A DNA stretch of 64,000 bases from Mya arenaria. Lineage: Eukaryota > Mollusca > Bivalvia > Myida > Myidae. Made by a program: the position numbers and the translations under genes. Under the pieces are notes generated by a model, which worked only from the letters and a program-made list of their open reading frames with translations, had not been told where the DNA came from and did not search any database. The DNA lies in the NCBI RefSeq assembly GCF_026914265.1, contig NC_069136.1:54216658-54280657 (forward strand). Direction: 5' to 3'. Position 1 is the first letter of the stretch. The number at the start of each line of letters is the position of its first letter. Shown piece after piece: positions 31,976 through 45,905 of the stretch.

Positions 31976-34900
31976 ATTTATAGGATTAATATTATTAACA
32001 AAATCTTTGCAGTAACGGGTATACATCACTGAGCATCAACAAGGTGTTCCTGAAACTAAAAACTAAATGTACTTTCATAACTCTAGAACGTAACTTCCTT
32101 AACTATGCATATAAACCCTTGTACCTAAATGGGACTATTTTCAATAGTCCAGAATGAAACTGTCTAAAATGTGCACATAAGCCCCTGTGTTTCACTGATA
32201 CAATATTCGATACTCTGGAACGTTACTATTTAAATTCTGCATATAAACCCCATATCTTAATTTAAAAAATCCAAAAAGTGACATTTAAGCTAGATGATAA
32301 AAATTGACCCGGTTCAAAGACCACTAAATGCAAATCCAAAAAGATAACTCGTTCATAACTTTTAATGAATGAAATATTCAACTATGAATAGTATTATCTA
32401 TACCTAAAAGCCAGTTTACTTATGAAAAAATACGATTTTTATTATTTTCTTTAAAAAAAACAATACTATACACGTTTTAGTCAAGTTTATTGACATCGAA
32501 ACCGGAATATTGACTATTCGACAGACACAATACGTAATGCAATGAAATTAAAAAGAAAATAAAAGAACGCCCTTTCCGACGTCCATTCTACACGATAGAG
32601 CAATTTTAGTACAGCGATGTGAGATGGTGTACCAGTAGAACGGCTAAAACCAAGATATTTATTCGTAATTTTTTACTGACCGTACTAAGACAGCTACCGA
32701 AAAATGTATTGACGTATGTATATTTGTAAGATTATGACATAGTATGTTTGGGTTATACTTTAAACAGTTTAATGGATAGCAATATGGCTTGTCTCTGTAA
32801 CATACATATTAGACTCATAGCTATGGCCGACCCCACAACAGTGGCCAAGCCAACAAACGCCAAATTAGTTCACAGCCGTGGCCGATCTCTAGAAACATCA
32901 CCACAGCAAATTCAGATTTTCGTTTCGAAAATAGACCTGTTCACGGGTACATTATTATTTTGGAAAGGATATTGTAAAAATTGAAAATCATATACAAACT
33001 TACTTTTTGTAATGTTTATAAATTAAAGTAGATCTCGTACGTTTTTAAGCGGAAGGCAACAGTATTTTTCGTTTTTGCAAAGATCCGAACTCGACAAGAC
33101 TCGTCAATTGAAGCTGCAATCAACCTGCAATAAGGAATTTCATTTACAATTTTCAGTAGCCTGTGGTATACAAAATGCTGGAAATAGATGTATTGGCTAC
33201 AGGTAGTGGCTGCCTGGATCTCTAGCTTTTTGCATATATATTGTGTTTAAAGACCAATGACAATTTAATAAGTGGAGTTGATTTTTTTTCCATTTTTATA
33301 CCAGCCGACAGCAGATAAGGCAAATCCAACGCAGTTTCAAATTCAACCGGCAAAAATGGTGTTTCAACTGGATATTTTTCACATTTTTAAGACATAAACA
33401 TGCTGAAATTGATACCACATTAATAAATTTGTTTAATTATGTATGTGCTTTTAAAGCGACCTCCTTCTAACATACCTTCATACATGAACCTACCCAGGGG
33501 ATATTTTGCAAACTCATATTTTTACAGTAAACATGTGAGATGCGCCTGGCGTTGGGCCCGCTCAAACGACAGCCAGGACACTAGCAAAATATTTGCCTTG
33601 TGTTGGTCCCGCCAAATCAGTCAACTCACCTATGTGTCCTAGGTGTCCTGAATCATCAGTACTCAACAGCTACATATTTACGCTTACCTACCATTTACTT
33701 ATGGCCAAAATTGACATATACAACACGTATAACAGTTATCATTTGTATTGTCTACGGTGACATTCCTGCTGACATAAACTCGGAAGATTTTAAACTTAAA
33801 AAATCTTTCAGGCAAGAAAATGACGGACATTAGAAAGTCAACAACCGATTACCAAGAGTTCAAGCCCGCATAAAACTAATTGTACTAATAAATACAATGT
33901 TGAATACTTCAGGGCGGATTTAACAGAAATGTTCATCGACAAGGTAACCGGAACTTTCAGAGATGATGTGAGTATTTTATATAAAGTATATTTGATTTGG
34001 GGTTTCTCGAACACAGTGCATTCAATTATCAATTTCCTAACTGCATATATGTAGGCTGGATTTTCAAGAGACCCTAAAATATAGCTATAAATAGTTGCAT
34101 GGAACTTGCATAGTTGCATAGTTAATGGAACCAGGTCCAATCCGCAATCTTTACTAAGGTATGATATGAATAACGATGAATACGACCATTTCTGCAAACT
34201 TTCCATGCTCTCGTTTCTACGTGTTGTTTGTTATTAGTTACCTACTAAGATCTTCACTCAAGTTTGGAGGTTGGGTAAATTTACCCTCGCGGGTATTTGA
34301 GGTCATATAGATGGAACAATTGATTTGCATATACCACCGTGCATAGTTTGCTTATGACATGGTGTAACAGTGAATAAAGGGGAAAAAACACAAATGAAGG
34401 AATGTTATATATACAAACACATTTATTATATCAATCTTTGTTTTTAATTCCCGGCAGATTGAAATATTTGATATAGCATGTTCATGTCCGATTGAAAACA
34501 TTTTTGTTTTCAGGTTTATCTCTTTGAGAAAGGAACTATATGCTATAAAAATAGAGTGCTGAAGTTTTCAAATACATGTACTTAAAAGTTATCAATCTTA
34601 GCTGATTTTTTTAAGTTATCAAATTTAAACACATACTTCTTTCCTAAATTGTTTTAGAATTAAACCCCGAAACATGAACATGTTCACTATAGATGTTTTC
34701 TGACAGTTTTATAATTTCAGAGACAAACCGATTTCTTTATTGTTTTCTCGAAAATACTACATTTTGTTTCTCTTAGTAAATAAGTTATATATTAAATACG
34801 TAAAAATCTATCATGTGTAACTTATAATAGCTTCACCATGATTTTGATGTACTTTTCAAACAATGAAATAAAAACATAATTAAAATCATACCTCTGTTGT

Positions 34901-35560
34901 AGCTTCCACCAAATGACAAACGTTTGCCATAGAAAATATGAAATGCATTTAATGATTTTAGACTTTTTAAAACATAATTAAAATCATACCTCCGTTAAAG
35001 CGTAGCTCAATCTTTACTGCCTTTGTGATACGATCTAAACAAATACGCTATATATACAGTTTCATGGAGGGGTTGTTACACAAATACTCGGTTACAATTT
35101 AACGCTTGTAAAAACAAAAATAAACTGTGCTTTTTAACTGAATTGATAGTTTCGTTTATTTTTTTCCAAGTAAGTATCACAGTCGGTCCAAGCTGACATC
35201 TAAGGTTTGCGTGTACATACATTTGCATTTTGTTTTCTGAATTATTTGAATGTCAATTATCATTCGCTCAATAATTTTGTAATCATATTAGATATTCTTA
35301 ATCTAGTTACCTCCTTACTTTAAAAATCATCAATGACAGCAAGCACCATGACAAATACCGTATGGAAGAACACAACCCCCACTAATATTCGATATACCGC
35401 TTATTTTAGGACTAGAAAACCGCTTAGTCGGAATACCATTTAAATATATATTGAATAAAGGTCCTAATATTTCTTGAATTTCATATTATAAATAATTTTA
35501 TCGATAACTTGGCGTTTCGGTCATTGATTCCAATATAGTTTATAGATAATATTGTAATTA
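31976..35560. other. Intergenic, no gene seen
   Basis: AT-rich. The minus-strand frame 33838-34206 (122 codons) is hydrophobic and matches no family I know. AAAACATAATTAAAATCATA occurs twice 98 bp apart (about 34871 and 34969). No further structure is supported. Confidence 0.45.
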
Positions 35561-35564
35561 TCGC

Positions 35565-36440
35565 CCGCCGAATCGAAGGTTTCGGAGGAGGATATTATGT
35601 TGGCGTCCGTCAGTCCTTCCGTCCGTCTGTCCTTCGTCCTTCCGCCCGTCCGTCTGCCGACCGTCGGTGTTTTCCTTGACAAAATCTTCGATTAGCTCAT
35701 GTGGTGTCCAAAAATAGGTTACAAGGACAAATCTTTGAATTTCTTTGTCTGGAACTGTATTATCGGAACCTTATGCTGGTAGGGATTGGTTAGATTATGT
35801 TCAAACTTGGTCAGAATGTTCCTTTGATCAAGTTCCAACTGCTTGTAAAATTTGGTGACATGGAGTTATAAACATGATCATTAGAGGCATTAGAAATAGT
35901 TAATCATAAGAAATCATCATTAATCTTAATTAGAATGTTTCCCTTCATAATCTTTTGGACTACTTTAAAACTAATTGACATGTGGTGAAAAGGTCACTAG
36001 GTCAAATCTTTGTTTGTCTGGATCCATATCACGGTATTTATAGCTTAGATTGTGTTCAAACTTGGACAGAATGTTTCCCTTATCTCACCGTACTTGTAAA
36101 GTGGGTCACATTGGGTCAAGTCTTTGGCACAAGGTCAAATCTTAGAATGAATGTTTGGAATTCTAGAGGTTATATATCTAGTCAAATATTTATAAAATTT
36201 AACCAGAAAGTTTTTCTTGATGGGATAAATGACTACGTTGAAACTGAGTCACATGAGGTAAGAAACAAGGCCACTAGGTCAAATCTTTCAAAACTCATGT
36301 CCGGAACCTAGTATTGTTATTTATTTGTCAGACTGTGGTCAAACTATGGTTAGAGTGCTCCCCTTGATGTAATCTTGGTAGACTGTAAAAGTGGGTCACA
36401 TTGGGTCAAAAGCTAGGTCGTAAGATAAAATCCCTTGTGA
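35565..36440 (+). repeat. Dispersed tandem repeat (AACTTGGTCAGAATGTT family)
   Basis: Starts with GCCCGCCGAATCGAAGGTTT, GGAGGAGG and pyrimidine-rich GTCCGTC words. Three to four degenerate units of about 150-250 bp follow, each with TAGGTCAAATCTTTG, TCTGGAAC, a TTCAAACTTGG.CAGAATGTT word, CCTTGAT and TGGGTCACATTGGGTCAA. This is a common bivalve interspersed repeat; the frame at 35982-36311 only reflects it. Confidence 0.75.
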
Positions 36441-37760
36441 ACAAACAGAGGCAGAATATATGCTCGTTTCATATATAGTTCACAATTATGCGGTTTTGTC
36501 ATAGTAAGATTTATTTTTTATTTAATTTATATTAATTTCAAATTCAGTGACATATAACCTTCTTGCCAACAAAAAACAATGCTTGTTAAAATTGTTTTAA
36601 TTAAAGGGAACTGGTAGCATTGTAATAAATGTATATTTTGCCATAAAGCTAAACATATAAGTGTTTTCATAGTCAGAGAAGGTCTCAATTAATTATATAC
36701 GAATTATTTTCGCAATTGCTATCCCACTGAATGGCGATAGTAATGACGGTAAACTATATAAGACACTTCTGGGTTTAAACAACAAATTGATACATAGACC
36801 GACTGTCGCACCTGTACAATGAACAAAATATTTGACACCATGACTATCATATTTGGGGCACGTACAAATCGTGTTAATACATAAATAAGTTACTACCAAG
36901 CCACTAAGTTATTAGTATTGAAATTTTGTGTCGACCCACATATTCGAAAATCGAGTCTTATCTGAAAAATTGCAAGGTCGTTTTCAAACAAACAAGGCAA
37001 TGTCAACTATAAATACTTTGAATAACGTCTAGAGGACACTTCACGTTATCTAAACTTTATTGCAATGATATGCTAGACATTTGTCCTTGGGTAATATTTC
37101 GACGCGTTATAACGCAGCAATGAAAAAAAAGAGAATGATTATGATGAAGGATTAATGGTTTGCGATGAAAAGTACATTGGACATGATAATTCGATGCGCT
37201 GACTCTTGAACGATGCGAAGAGGGCATAGCGTCTTCGGATGAGGACATAATTATATTGTCTGCAGCGAGGGATTCTCGTAGAAAACCAGCGGGTTCCATT
37301 TAAAGAGGACAGCCTTTCATTGGCGCTGTGAGGCATACAGTTTTCATCTATTAAGGCTACCACAGCGTTTTGGCTTCAGTAAATTCATAATGCAGCAATA
37401 AAGGCGCGGACAAATCATCATACATTCTACTAGCACCCCCAGCTATTTCTTTATAATAACAAATTATAGAAAATTATGTACTACTATTCCCCAAGCTTAC
37501 ACATTTTTGACAAATAATATAAAATTCGTGTGTGCTTTAAACAGATAGCAAACAAACTTTAAACTTTACGTCGTGTTCATGTTTACTTACGATCAACGAT
37601 AGGAAAACCTAAAAACAAACTTTGATGAATTCCTCATACAAAATATTAGGTTGAACATAGCGTCCTTATATAACTAAACTTTGCAGTGATTTAATGAAGT
37701 TTTTGTAGATTCGTGTCATCTTTAAAACCGTTTTTTGCTTGCTAGGAAAGTTCAAGCGTT
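36441..37760. other. Intergenic, no gene seen
   Basis: AT-rich, no supported exon or repeat. Confidence 0.4.
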
Positions 37761-37764
37761 TGAC

Positions 37765-38060
37765 CACTGGCACCGGCTTTTCAAACTCAATTATTTAAAA
37801 AAAATCAATCTTATAATTCTCAACTTAATTTATTTTTTTATAAATATGCATTCTGTACTGTATATTATACTAACATGGTTTTGAACGTTTCGCTACCCGC
37901 GTCACTTAATCATCTAATTACTCCATTCAAATGAATTTCTGCAATATAATTTTTTCAATACTTTTTCACATTTTTGGTATTATAATATTTAGTTGGGAAT
38001 TATAAGATTTTGTTTGATTTAAAAAAAAAATGATTCAGTTTGAAAATCCGTTGCCAGTGC
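37765..38060. mobile_element. Inverted-repeat element (MITE-like) with ~65-bp arms
   Basis: The left arm reads CACTGGCACCGGCTTTTCAA, ACTCAATTATTT, A-run and CTTATAATTCTCAACTTA. The right arm, reverse-complemented, reads CACTGGCAACGGATTTTCAA, ACTGAATCATTTT, T/A-run and CTTATAATTCCCAACTAAA. The interior of about 160 bp is AT-rich and non-coding. TTTGAC lies beside both ends (37757 and 38063) and may be part of a target-site duplication, offset by two bases on the right. Confidence 0.8.
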
Positions 38061-38459
38061 ATTTGACGTCTCTTTCTTTTCAAAATTTACTTTCATAATC
38101 ATTTGGAAGAAAGGTTTAGCAAATACATGTCGTGTTTTTATTTTTAATAATGTGTTCTTTGTTTGTTCCCAGTTTTAGTACAATGATTCTTTTTATTATG
38201 AAACTGTATAATCACACAGTTTAAACCTTTTATTAATTAAGGCAGACTGTGTGTGAGGTTCATAGTATCTTTGAAAAGCTTTTGCATTAGGTACTCTGAA
38301 TTGTATTCCTACGTCTGCAGATAGAGAAGGAACCTCTAATCATTGAAGTACTTTGGGGTCACCCATTAGTTTATTATTATTTATTTTATGATTAAGTTTC
38401 CTTAAGTTAGTGTATTCTTTGATAAGAATTACCTTTAAGGTTTTTACTTTATTCAGGAT

Positions 38460-38735
38460 TGTTGAGATAAGAGTGAAGTTATGCACTCAAACTGGTTTAA
38501 CCCCCCAGTAAATTTACATTTTACTGACCGTTTTAAGGCGGTACCTAACCCGGCTTGATAAACATAGTTTGTATGTATAGTATGCACTGTGTTGTTTGTG
38601 GAATTTTGTGCTGTTTTTTTCATGTTTCTTGTTTGTGCTTTTGTGTTCTGTGTCTTTGGCGTTTACGCTGTGCCATTAAACGGGGTTTATATTTAAACGT
38701 TTGGCTACTGAGCTTGTTTCTATAGTTCTTCATAT
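38460..38735 (+). mobile_element. Dispersed non-autonomous repeat, plus-strand copy
   Basis: Blocks in order: CTGGTTTAACCCCCCAGTAA, ATTTTACTGACCGTT, AAGGCGGTACCTAACC, TATGCACTGTGTTGTTTGTG, TTTTGTGCTG, GGCGTTTACGCTGTGCCA, TATATTTAAACGTTTGGCTA, CTGAGCTTGTTTCTATAG. Copies occur at 54660-54860 (plus) and 45665-45900 (minus). Confidence 0.75.
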
Positions 38736-39894
38736 AAAAATTAAAAAAAAATGTATTTAAAATTTCAAAGTACCTGCCGAAGGATGTGCGGTAGCTTGTA
38801 ATTAAATGCAGATGAAAGTTCAACACTCAACTCATAAGACCAAATGGTAACTTTACACAAAAAGTTAAATCCGACATAAACATGCTATAGCATTTCAGTC
38901 CTATTAAGAAACAGTTTATCGAGAAATTTCAACAAGAGTAAGATTTTTTTAACTACTTCCTTCCTATTCTATTGTTTTATTAGTGAGATTAAAACTTTAA
39001 ACGGTAACCCTGAAAAAATTGAAATAACCTCGGAAGAAAGGCAGTTGTTGCGTTAACATTTAAAATTGTCCCCAGGTTAAAAGTCGGCATGAACGGTGTA
39101 TCGGGAATCCGCCATATGGGCTACCAGAACCAACAATGATAGCGGGATTCCTCCGATATATTTTTGCGCGATGGCATTGCCTCATTTAGCACTCAAGCAA
39201 GAAAATTATGAAATTATGCCAAGAGTTTTCACGTTAAAAGGGTCGTGAAACTAAAAACAATCAGAACAAATATATCGGTGGCAGTATTCAATACGCGAGG
39301 ACTTGATCGAACGACTAAACATGCACAGGCGTCTACAAGAGAGGTAAGAGATAAGTTAAAGTCGGAAGTCTTGATCAATATGCTTCAATGCATCTTTACA
39401 ACTTATCCATGATAACGATATGCAAATATGTCAGGGCTTGTCAGTTCAAGTAGTGGAAATCTTGGGTACGCGTCCCGGACACAACCACATGATCAAAATA
39501 TTGAGCAGCAACCGGACAACCATGACGTCAACGTCATGCAGACCTTGATCGGGATAGGAGGTCGAATACGAAGACGAGGCAGTATAAGTGGCGTTCTAGG
39601 AGAAACAGGTCAAGGCTCTGAGTGTAAGTTTGATTGTAAAGATTAATATGATCACGTGCAATGTGAGTGGCTTAGGAAATCCGTCTGATGACAAACATGT
39701 TATAACTCAGTATTTACTGTAGATATAATGTATTGCTCCTTGAAACGTGGAGTGACTTAAGTAATACATTTGAAAACATACTTAATCATTTAACATGTCT
39801 CGATAACGTTTGATCGAATTCTGTGTGCGTTTTATGTTAAAATGGAGGTGTATTCTGTTTACATTAAAACTGTGATGATGAAGCATAATTTTAT

Positions 39895-40135
39895 CACTTG
39901 AATAAGTATTGTATAATTTTGTATATTAATAGTGCTGTAATCAGGTCCATACATGACATACACTTATACATTGCTTATGTCTCAGCGAGGGCTCGTCTGT
40001 TTATAATAATAATAAGGAAAAAAGAACCGAAATTAAAGGCATTGATAATACTTTTGAAATATTACAAATATCCTATCCTGATACAAATTTAGTTGGGGAC
40101 TTGAATGCCCGTGAGAAAGAAAATAAGTTTGCTTA
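39895..40135 (+). mobile_element. LINE endonuclease fragment
   Basis: The plus strand encodes, over two frames, IHDIHLYIAYVSARARLF (39946 on) and, after a frameshift, FEILQ, then a LVGDLNARE word (about 40094). This resembles the end of an APE-type endonuclease (Y.xP, ...ILxGDxNAR). It is decayed. The RT relic at 43855 has the same orientation and could be from the same element, but about 3.7 kb of other sequence lies between. Confidence 0.5.
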
Positions 40136-40264
40136 TATGCCAGATAATAATCTACAAAGCGTTTTAGTCTTTAGTTATGACCACAGGTTCAAAGACGAAA
40201 TCGAATGATCATTATTCAGTAAAATCAGTGGTTTTAAGTATGTGAACTGTTGGCTTGATTTTTC

Positions 40265-40420
40265 AGAGAATGTTCATTTAATAAACATATGGTATCCATA
40301 TAATTTCATTTGATGTGGTAAACATTCTCAACTGTCAGGAGTCGAATTCCGTAATGAACTCTCAGTCACATTTTGGAAGGGAAATGCTGGAAGTGAGCAT
40401 GAGTCATTGTTTTAGCGAAG
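40265..40420 (+). repeat. Local dispersed repeat, copy 1 of 3
   Basis: TTCATTTAATAAACATATGG, TATCCATATAATTTCAT, then GGAGTCGAATTCCGTAATGA and a GTCACATTTTGGAAG word. It matches 42388-42510 along its length and 42180-42240 in its second half (GAGTTGAATTTTGTAATGAA). Confidence 0.65.
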
Positions 40421-42170
40421 GAAAGTGCACGAAATGAAATGGAGACAGCTTCTAGTTACAACTATGTCATTGAGCTGTCATGAGAGTTATCTCTTTATCT
40501 GGTATATAAACATAACTTTGGGCATTTGATAAGTAATATTAAAGTAGATTTATGTGTAAGTAAGCGATGAATCGCTTATAGTACATGAAGGTTGTTAAAA
40601 TTGACGTACGTCGAAACTGAAGTGGCAATCAGTAATTCCATTGTGGCAAGTTTGCAGCCAAAAAGCCTTAACGTTTAGTTGAAATAGATGCGTCGAGACA
40701 AAGTAAACCAAAACACATTAAACACAGCAGCCAATAAAAGTGGAAAGGCTTTTATATTTTAAAATTGTAATGAACCAGATCGAGCAAGCAAATGGAAACA
40801 CAAGGGCTAAAAAAATGTATTCATTGCTGAACGCTAGTGGTTGATGGTACAAATTCGAACAAGATACAAATCCCGAACACCTGTTGAAACACGCGTTTGC
40901 TTACGGTGACCAATAATTCGATTATCTAGATCACTGCAGACGCTTGACTTAGCAACACTTGCGATGTTTCATCTTGTTTTTGCTAATGCAACTCAATAGC
41001 AAGTGGGGGATTGACGACACATCGCAGATATTTATAAAAATACATTCATTTTCGCGAGGTTGACTTTTGGCACCTCGTGTCCTGAAACTTTTCCTAATTA
41101 CTGGACTGAATTTGCATGACATTGGAAGGCGGTGTAGTCTTCAAGACATTTGGCAGCTGCCATTTTATGTTGTGGTATGCCTTTATGGAATGTTGACCAC
41201 AATTGTCAGCTCAGAGACAATTGATCCAAGACATATTGGTACAGTTCACATTCATGTTGAGCGAGCAATCGACCTGCTTAATTGTTTCCGAACTTAAAAT
41301 ATGTTACAAAACCGGGCAAGAAAATGAGGGTGATTTAAACCCTTTGAACTCTTCGAAAAAATATATGAGGACTAAGTCCTCACGCCTACTACTTTGAAAC
41401 CTTTGTGTGACTTTGCTCTGTCAGTACCAATACACGTACTTGTAAACCATACTAAATCTTTGTGTTCATAATTGCATATTTTATTGTGTTTATAAACTTC
41501 AATTTATAAAATTGCTGATGAAAATTGTGGTTTTGTTAGTATGGACTAGCTGCAATGTCCAAAGTATGGCACAATTGCTTTCCCTTATTGAGTAACCTGC
41601 TCTCCTGTATAGCATTCAAACCATAAGCATTCTTCAGATTCATGATATAATCCGTGTTGAGTTGACCTGTTCGCCACAGTAGGTAGATCTGGTTGGTCAA
41701 AACATGTTCGGATCTGCACGCCTTGATTTTGGCAATGCATTAACAATGTGACGAAACTGCTTTGTTTTAAAAAAAAGTAACATTTTGGGCAAGAATGTAT
41801 TACATGGCAAATTTTATGGTAAATATTCTGTAATTAGTGCATTTATCTTGCCCGGTTGATAAAAAAAATGCGATTTCTTTGCTTTCACAATTAATTTTGC
41901 CTTTTTCTTTATTCAATCGAGTCGTCTGCATTCCTATGAGCACACTAAGTGTCAAAATGTGGTAGATATTGAATTCGAGAACTTGTAATCAGTGCATGGT
42001 GTGTAGAACTGTACCGTTTGATGCGCAAAATGCCGGTTGAGTCCATTGAAATTCATGGAAAACAGATAGTTTAACTGGAAAACTGGCACAGACTTTCCGA
42101 TTGAGCTAGGTCTGGGTGTATTCATTTATTGAGAACTAATCGAAAGTGTTTTTGTAAAATAATAATAATA
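40421..42170. other. Intergenic, no gene seen
   Basis: No supported exon. The stretch may include more of the broken LINE, but I could not place any domain. Confidence 0.35.
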
Positions 42171-42174
42171 ATAA

Positions 42175-42515
42175 CTTAGTTAAAGTTGTTAACTCGCAAC
42201 TGCCTGAGTTGAATTTTGTAATGAAAATTCCTTCACAGTTCTGGGAGAATTTATGTATGGAGGACTAATCGAGAGTGTGTTGTCAATCAAAAAGTAACGG
42301 GTTGACTTGACTGTTCTCCTAATATCGAAGCACTGAGAGGATTGGAAGACTGGGGGAAAGGTATAGTGGGTGTCGAGAGTATGAAGAGGTTCATTAAATG
42401 AGCATATGGTATCCATATAATTTCATCGGATGATGTAAACTCGTAACTGCAAGAGTTGAATTTTGTAATGAAAACTGCGTCACATTTTTGAAATGTGGCG
42501 AAGGAAGGTGCGCAC
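42175..42515 (+). repeat. Local dispersed repeat, copies 2 and 3
   Basis: GAGTTGAATTTTGTAATGAA occurs at about 42208 and 42450, with preceding GTTAACTCGCAACTGC / GTAAACTCGTAACTGC. The second copy also has GAGCATATGGTATCCATATA as in the 40265 copy. Short open frames on both strands here are by-products. Confidence 0.65.
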
Positions 42516-43854
42516 ATGCACTTGGGTATTGAGTGTAACGGAATACCTCTTTATCGTAAATATGAAGAGGCACTTCATAATATTGCATTGCATCAAGTTG
42601 TAAATAGGCAATCAATTGACAGCCGTAATGGATTTACCGAAACATGGCTATCTTCATATTTGCTACTGTTATTCAGAATCAGGGAATTGAAAGTAATTAG
42701 AGACTGGGGTAATAGAAAAGTGGTTGTCGAGACTGATTTTATGACGTGAATTATTGTGACATGCGTTTCATATGCAGTAACAATCTGTGCTATGCAGATG
42801 GAGCTATGTATAACGATGGATATCATGCTGTAAAGTTTGTACCAGTGGCTGATGAATGGATTAATTATAGTTCAATACATATTGCAACAACTTCTTCCAT
42901 ACTGTATTATTGCTTTCATATCAAGCATCATTTACAGATAAATACTTGCAACACCAAATGACAGGTTGTTAGTGAATACCACTTATTGTTTGCAGAGTTT
43001 GTAGACCAATCATCTTAACACCATGTTTCGTAATAATTTCATACACTGTCAGACAATTTTACATTTAATCTACACTTTTTGAACATTACAAACATCAACA
43101 GTTCTCACACATAAGACATGTTGAGTATTGACGTAATTTCAGTTGAATTATAAACAAAACTAAACTTGATTTAGCAATCACTTATTGAGCTAAGAGATAA
43201 CGGTCCTGTTTTTTCCGATCACATTGATACTTAAGATTTATTCTCAAGGTTAGTTTTCCCATGTCGCATTGCACAATGATTTAGATCATTTACCAGTTTG
43301 CTCAACATATACATTTTCAGACATAAAGCAGCAAGCGCATGTTGATGTTGCAGACCAGAGAATGCCGAAACTTTAATATGGAAAGATGCATGTGAAGATG
43401 GATTTTAGCGAAATTCGTAGTTATGTGCATTTCTGCACGTACATAAATTGTTCTTCAAATTGATACGAATATCAATAGTCCAGTTGAATAAATAATTAAT
43501 TATTTTGCGCAGATGCGCGTAAATCACAATAATACGACAAGTTGTAGCACAACTTATTATCAACCCGTGTATAATCGGGAGTGTGGGCCTCACGTAGGTT
43601 TCGCAGGACTTGTCCATTACTATATTTATAAAACTATATATTTGTCAGAAGATTTGAAACTACTTGCTTAATTAAAATGTAATTGCACCAGCAGCTTAAA
43701 ACGGGTGAGTAAGTATTGTCTCGTAAAAGTCCTATATACTTTTGTAATTTTCTAAAAGGCTGCCAACGTACACGTAAATATAATCGAATCGAATCTGACT
43801 GAAATATCATTGGATGCGATAATCAATGATGAGTATGACAGTATGACAGTCTTT
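42516..43854. other. Intergenic, no gene seen
   Basis: Nothing recognisable beyond AT-rich sequence. Confidence 0.35.
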
Positions 43855-44485
43855 TATTAACTGAAATTACCGAAGAGAAAAGGCATTCTCAAATTAAAAG
43901 TTGGGAAATCTCAGGGGGTTAATTGATTTAGTGCTGAATTTTACAAGATTTTAAGACACCAATCCTTCGTCAACTTTTTAAAAATATTTTTGAATATAAG
44001 TTATATCCCATACATTGGGGGTAGTATTATTGTACCCGTGCGCAAGTCAGGCTCTAAACATCCCTCTAACGATGGGGGCATATCTTTTATCAACGTTATA
44101 TGTAACATATTTTCAAATATTGCGAATAACTGATTAAAGACATAGGCGGAATAATTTGATCAAATAAATAAGGCCAATGTGTTTTTTTCCTAGAAATCGA
44201 TAACGTACACTATATTTCCATTAAAACGTATAGTACAAAAATGTACCATTAAACCTGGAGGTAGATTTTATGTGTTATACATGGATTTAAGAAAATTGTT
44301 TGATGAACTGATACACCATGAACTGCTCGAAAGTTTGCCCGATAATGGGGACAAATAAAGCGTTTTCATGTCTACATATTAATGTACGAATCGACAATGA
44401 TAATGACACACAAACCTGTAAATGTTACATTAGCATAAGGGGACGTAGCCTGTATGATACTTTATAAAGAATAAAGTGTTTTTCG
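43855..44485 (+). mobile_element. LINE reverse transcriptase relic
   Basis: Pieces of RT in shifting plus-strand frames: FKNIFEYKLYPIHWG near 43977, PSNDGGISFINVICNIFSNI near 44061, and PGGRFYVLYMDLRKLFDELI then HHELLESL near 44254. These correspond to the RT order ...W...I.PI.K.G....NYRGISL.NV..KIFS and GGRFYVLY.DFRKAFD...H. Stops and frameshifts make it non-functional. Confidence 0.75.
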
Positions 44486-45352
44486 TTACGAGACATATTG
44501 CTGACGACGTGTAAATGTGCGGTTCCATGGGGCTTGAACTATCCTTGACAAAGGCAAAAGCAAAACGTACTTAATACCGTTTGCTTAAAAAACCGTTATG
44601 CAGGCGTCATACTGTCTCGAAACTGACATCGGATGGACACACGATAAAGGAAAAGTTCGGCTCCTACCGTAAAACCGTCGGGTAATTCGTGTGTACATCT
44701 TAAACCATCTCATGACAACCTTCTGAGTCCGGCATCATCTTCGTGAGTTGTTACAAAATCTTTGGCATGCCAATAAATTGTCGGAAATCTTGCGCAGGTT
44801 CATTTTCGTGTTGAATACGTGTGTCCATATTACCCTTCGAAAGGCCATAGTGAGGGCATTTTGTCAAATCGTGGCATCTTCGTCTTTAATTTGTGTGATC
44901 GTCGTAGTCATTGGGCATTTTTGCTTCACGAATACCATACTATGGAATCAGAAAGCTGCCGGATTGTCTTAGGAAGGCAACACGATTACTTGAAACCCTG
45001 GCAAACCCGTCTTTTAGACATTATGTAGCCATCTTTTTATAGTGCAATTACATCGAGATTGGACCACGGTCTCGGCGAAAACAGCCGAATTAGAGCAACT
45101 CGAGTGTTTCCAATGTGTCAGGATAACGTTGACAAATAAATGACCAGCCTTAGACCATTTTCATCATTCCGTCGAACCACAATCCGTTGAAATACCATAC
45201 TAGGAGATTCATTGCTAGTGCTCGGGATTATAGGGCTTGTGCAGGGAAATGTTGTACTCAGTACTGGTTCAACCCAGGAAAGTTGAGTCCAGTGTATCGG
45301 TGCTTACACCATGAGGCCGATTCGCGAAAGACTATGGGAATCGCACCCAGAT

Positions 45353-45356
<4 letters not shown>

Positions 45357-45404
<48 letters not shown>

Positions 45405-45410
45405 TCTCTC
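45357..45410. repeat. CT dinucleotide microsatellite
   Basis: About 26 CT units with one CC interruption near 45400; the antisense frame of alternating R/E codons is an artefact. Confidence 0.97.
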
Positions 45411-45664
45411 GCAGTTTTTCAAGTCTTCATATCTGGATATGACTGTGAATTGAAGTCTCCATCTCATGCCACCCATGGCATTTAAAACACAATTTAAGTC
45501 TTGATAGCGTCACAGCTGGGTCAGGCCATAATGCAGCCAACAGGCGGGCGCAGAAATCGATCAACTCAAATACTCAAACAAGCATCTTCCTCACACAGCG
45601 CTGATCAACGATAACGAGCAGGGACGTGTTATCCCCAATGCTTCAATCACAAATAATCACAATT

Positions 45665-45905
45665 CAATATATATGCAAAAAGCTACAGAAACATGCTCAG
45701 TAGCAAAAAGTTTAAACATAAGACATAGAACACAAATTCACAAACAAGAAACATAGAACAGCACAGTGCTCTACAAACAGCACAGTGCATAAATACTATA
45801 TATATAAATAATTGGTATGTTTATCAAGAATTGTTAAGTACCGCCTTGGAACGGTCAGTAAAATGTAAATTTCCTGGGGGTTTAGTCAACTCCTGCAGAA
45901 TGACA
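45665..45905 (-). mobile_element. Dispersed non-autonomous repeat, minus-strand copy
   Basis: Reverse-complement of the family at 38460: forward-strand GCTCAGTAGCAAAAAGTTTA, AACAAGAAACATAGAACAGC, ACAGTGCATA, CCGCCTTGGAACGGTCAGTA and CTGGGGGTTTAGTC. Confidence 0.7.

Noticed and set aside
33838..34206. 122-codon hydrophobic minus-strand frame
   Set aside because: No recognisable domain, no homologous copy in the window and AT-rich context; likely chance.
39428..39646. 72-codon frame ending near a GTAAGT donor, possible first exon
   Set aside because: No partner exon downstream could be joined and the region is full of LINE debris; kept only as a remark.
44740..45030. Overlapping plus-strand frames with cysteine-rich translations
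   Set aside because: No match to a family I know and both are short; could be more LINE debris but not supportable.
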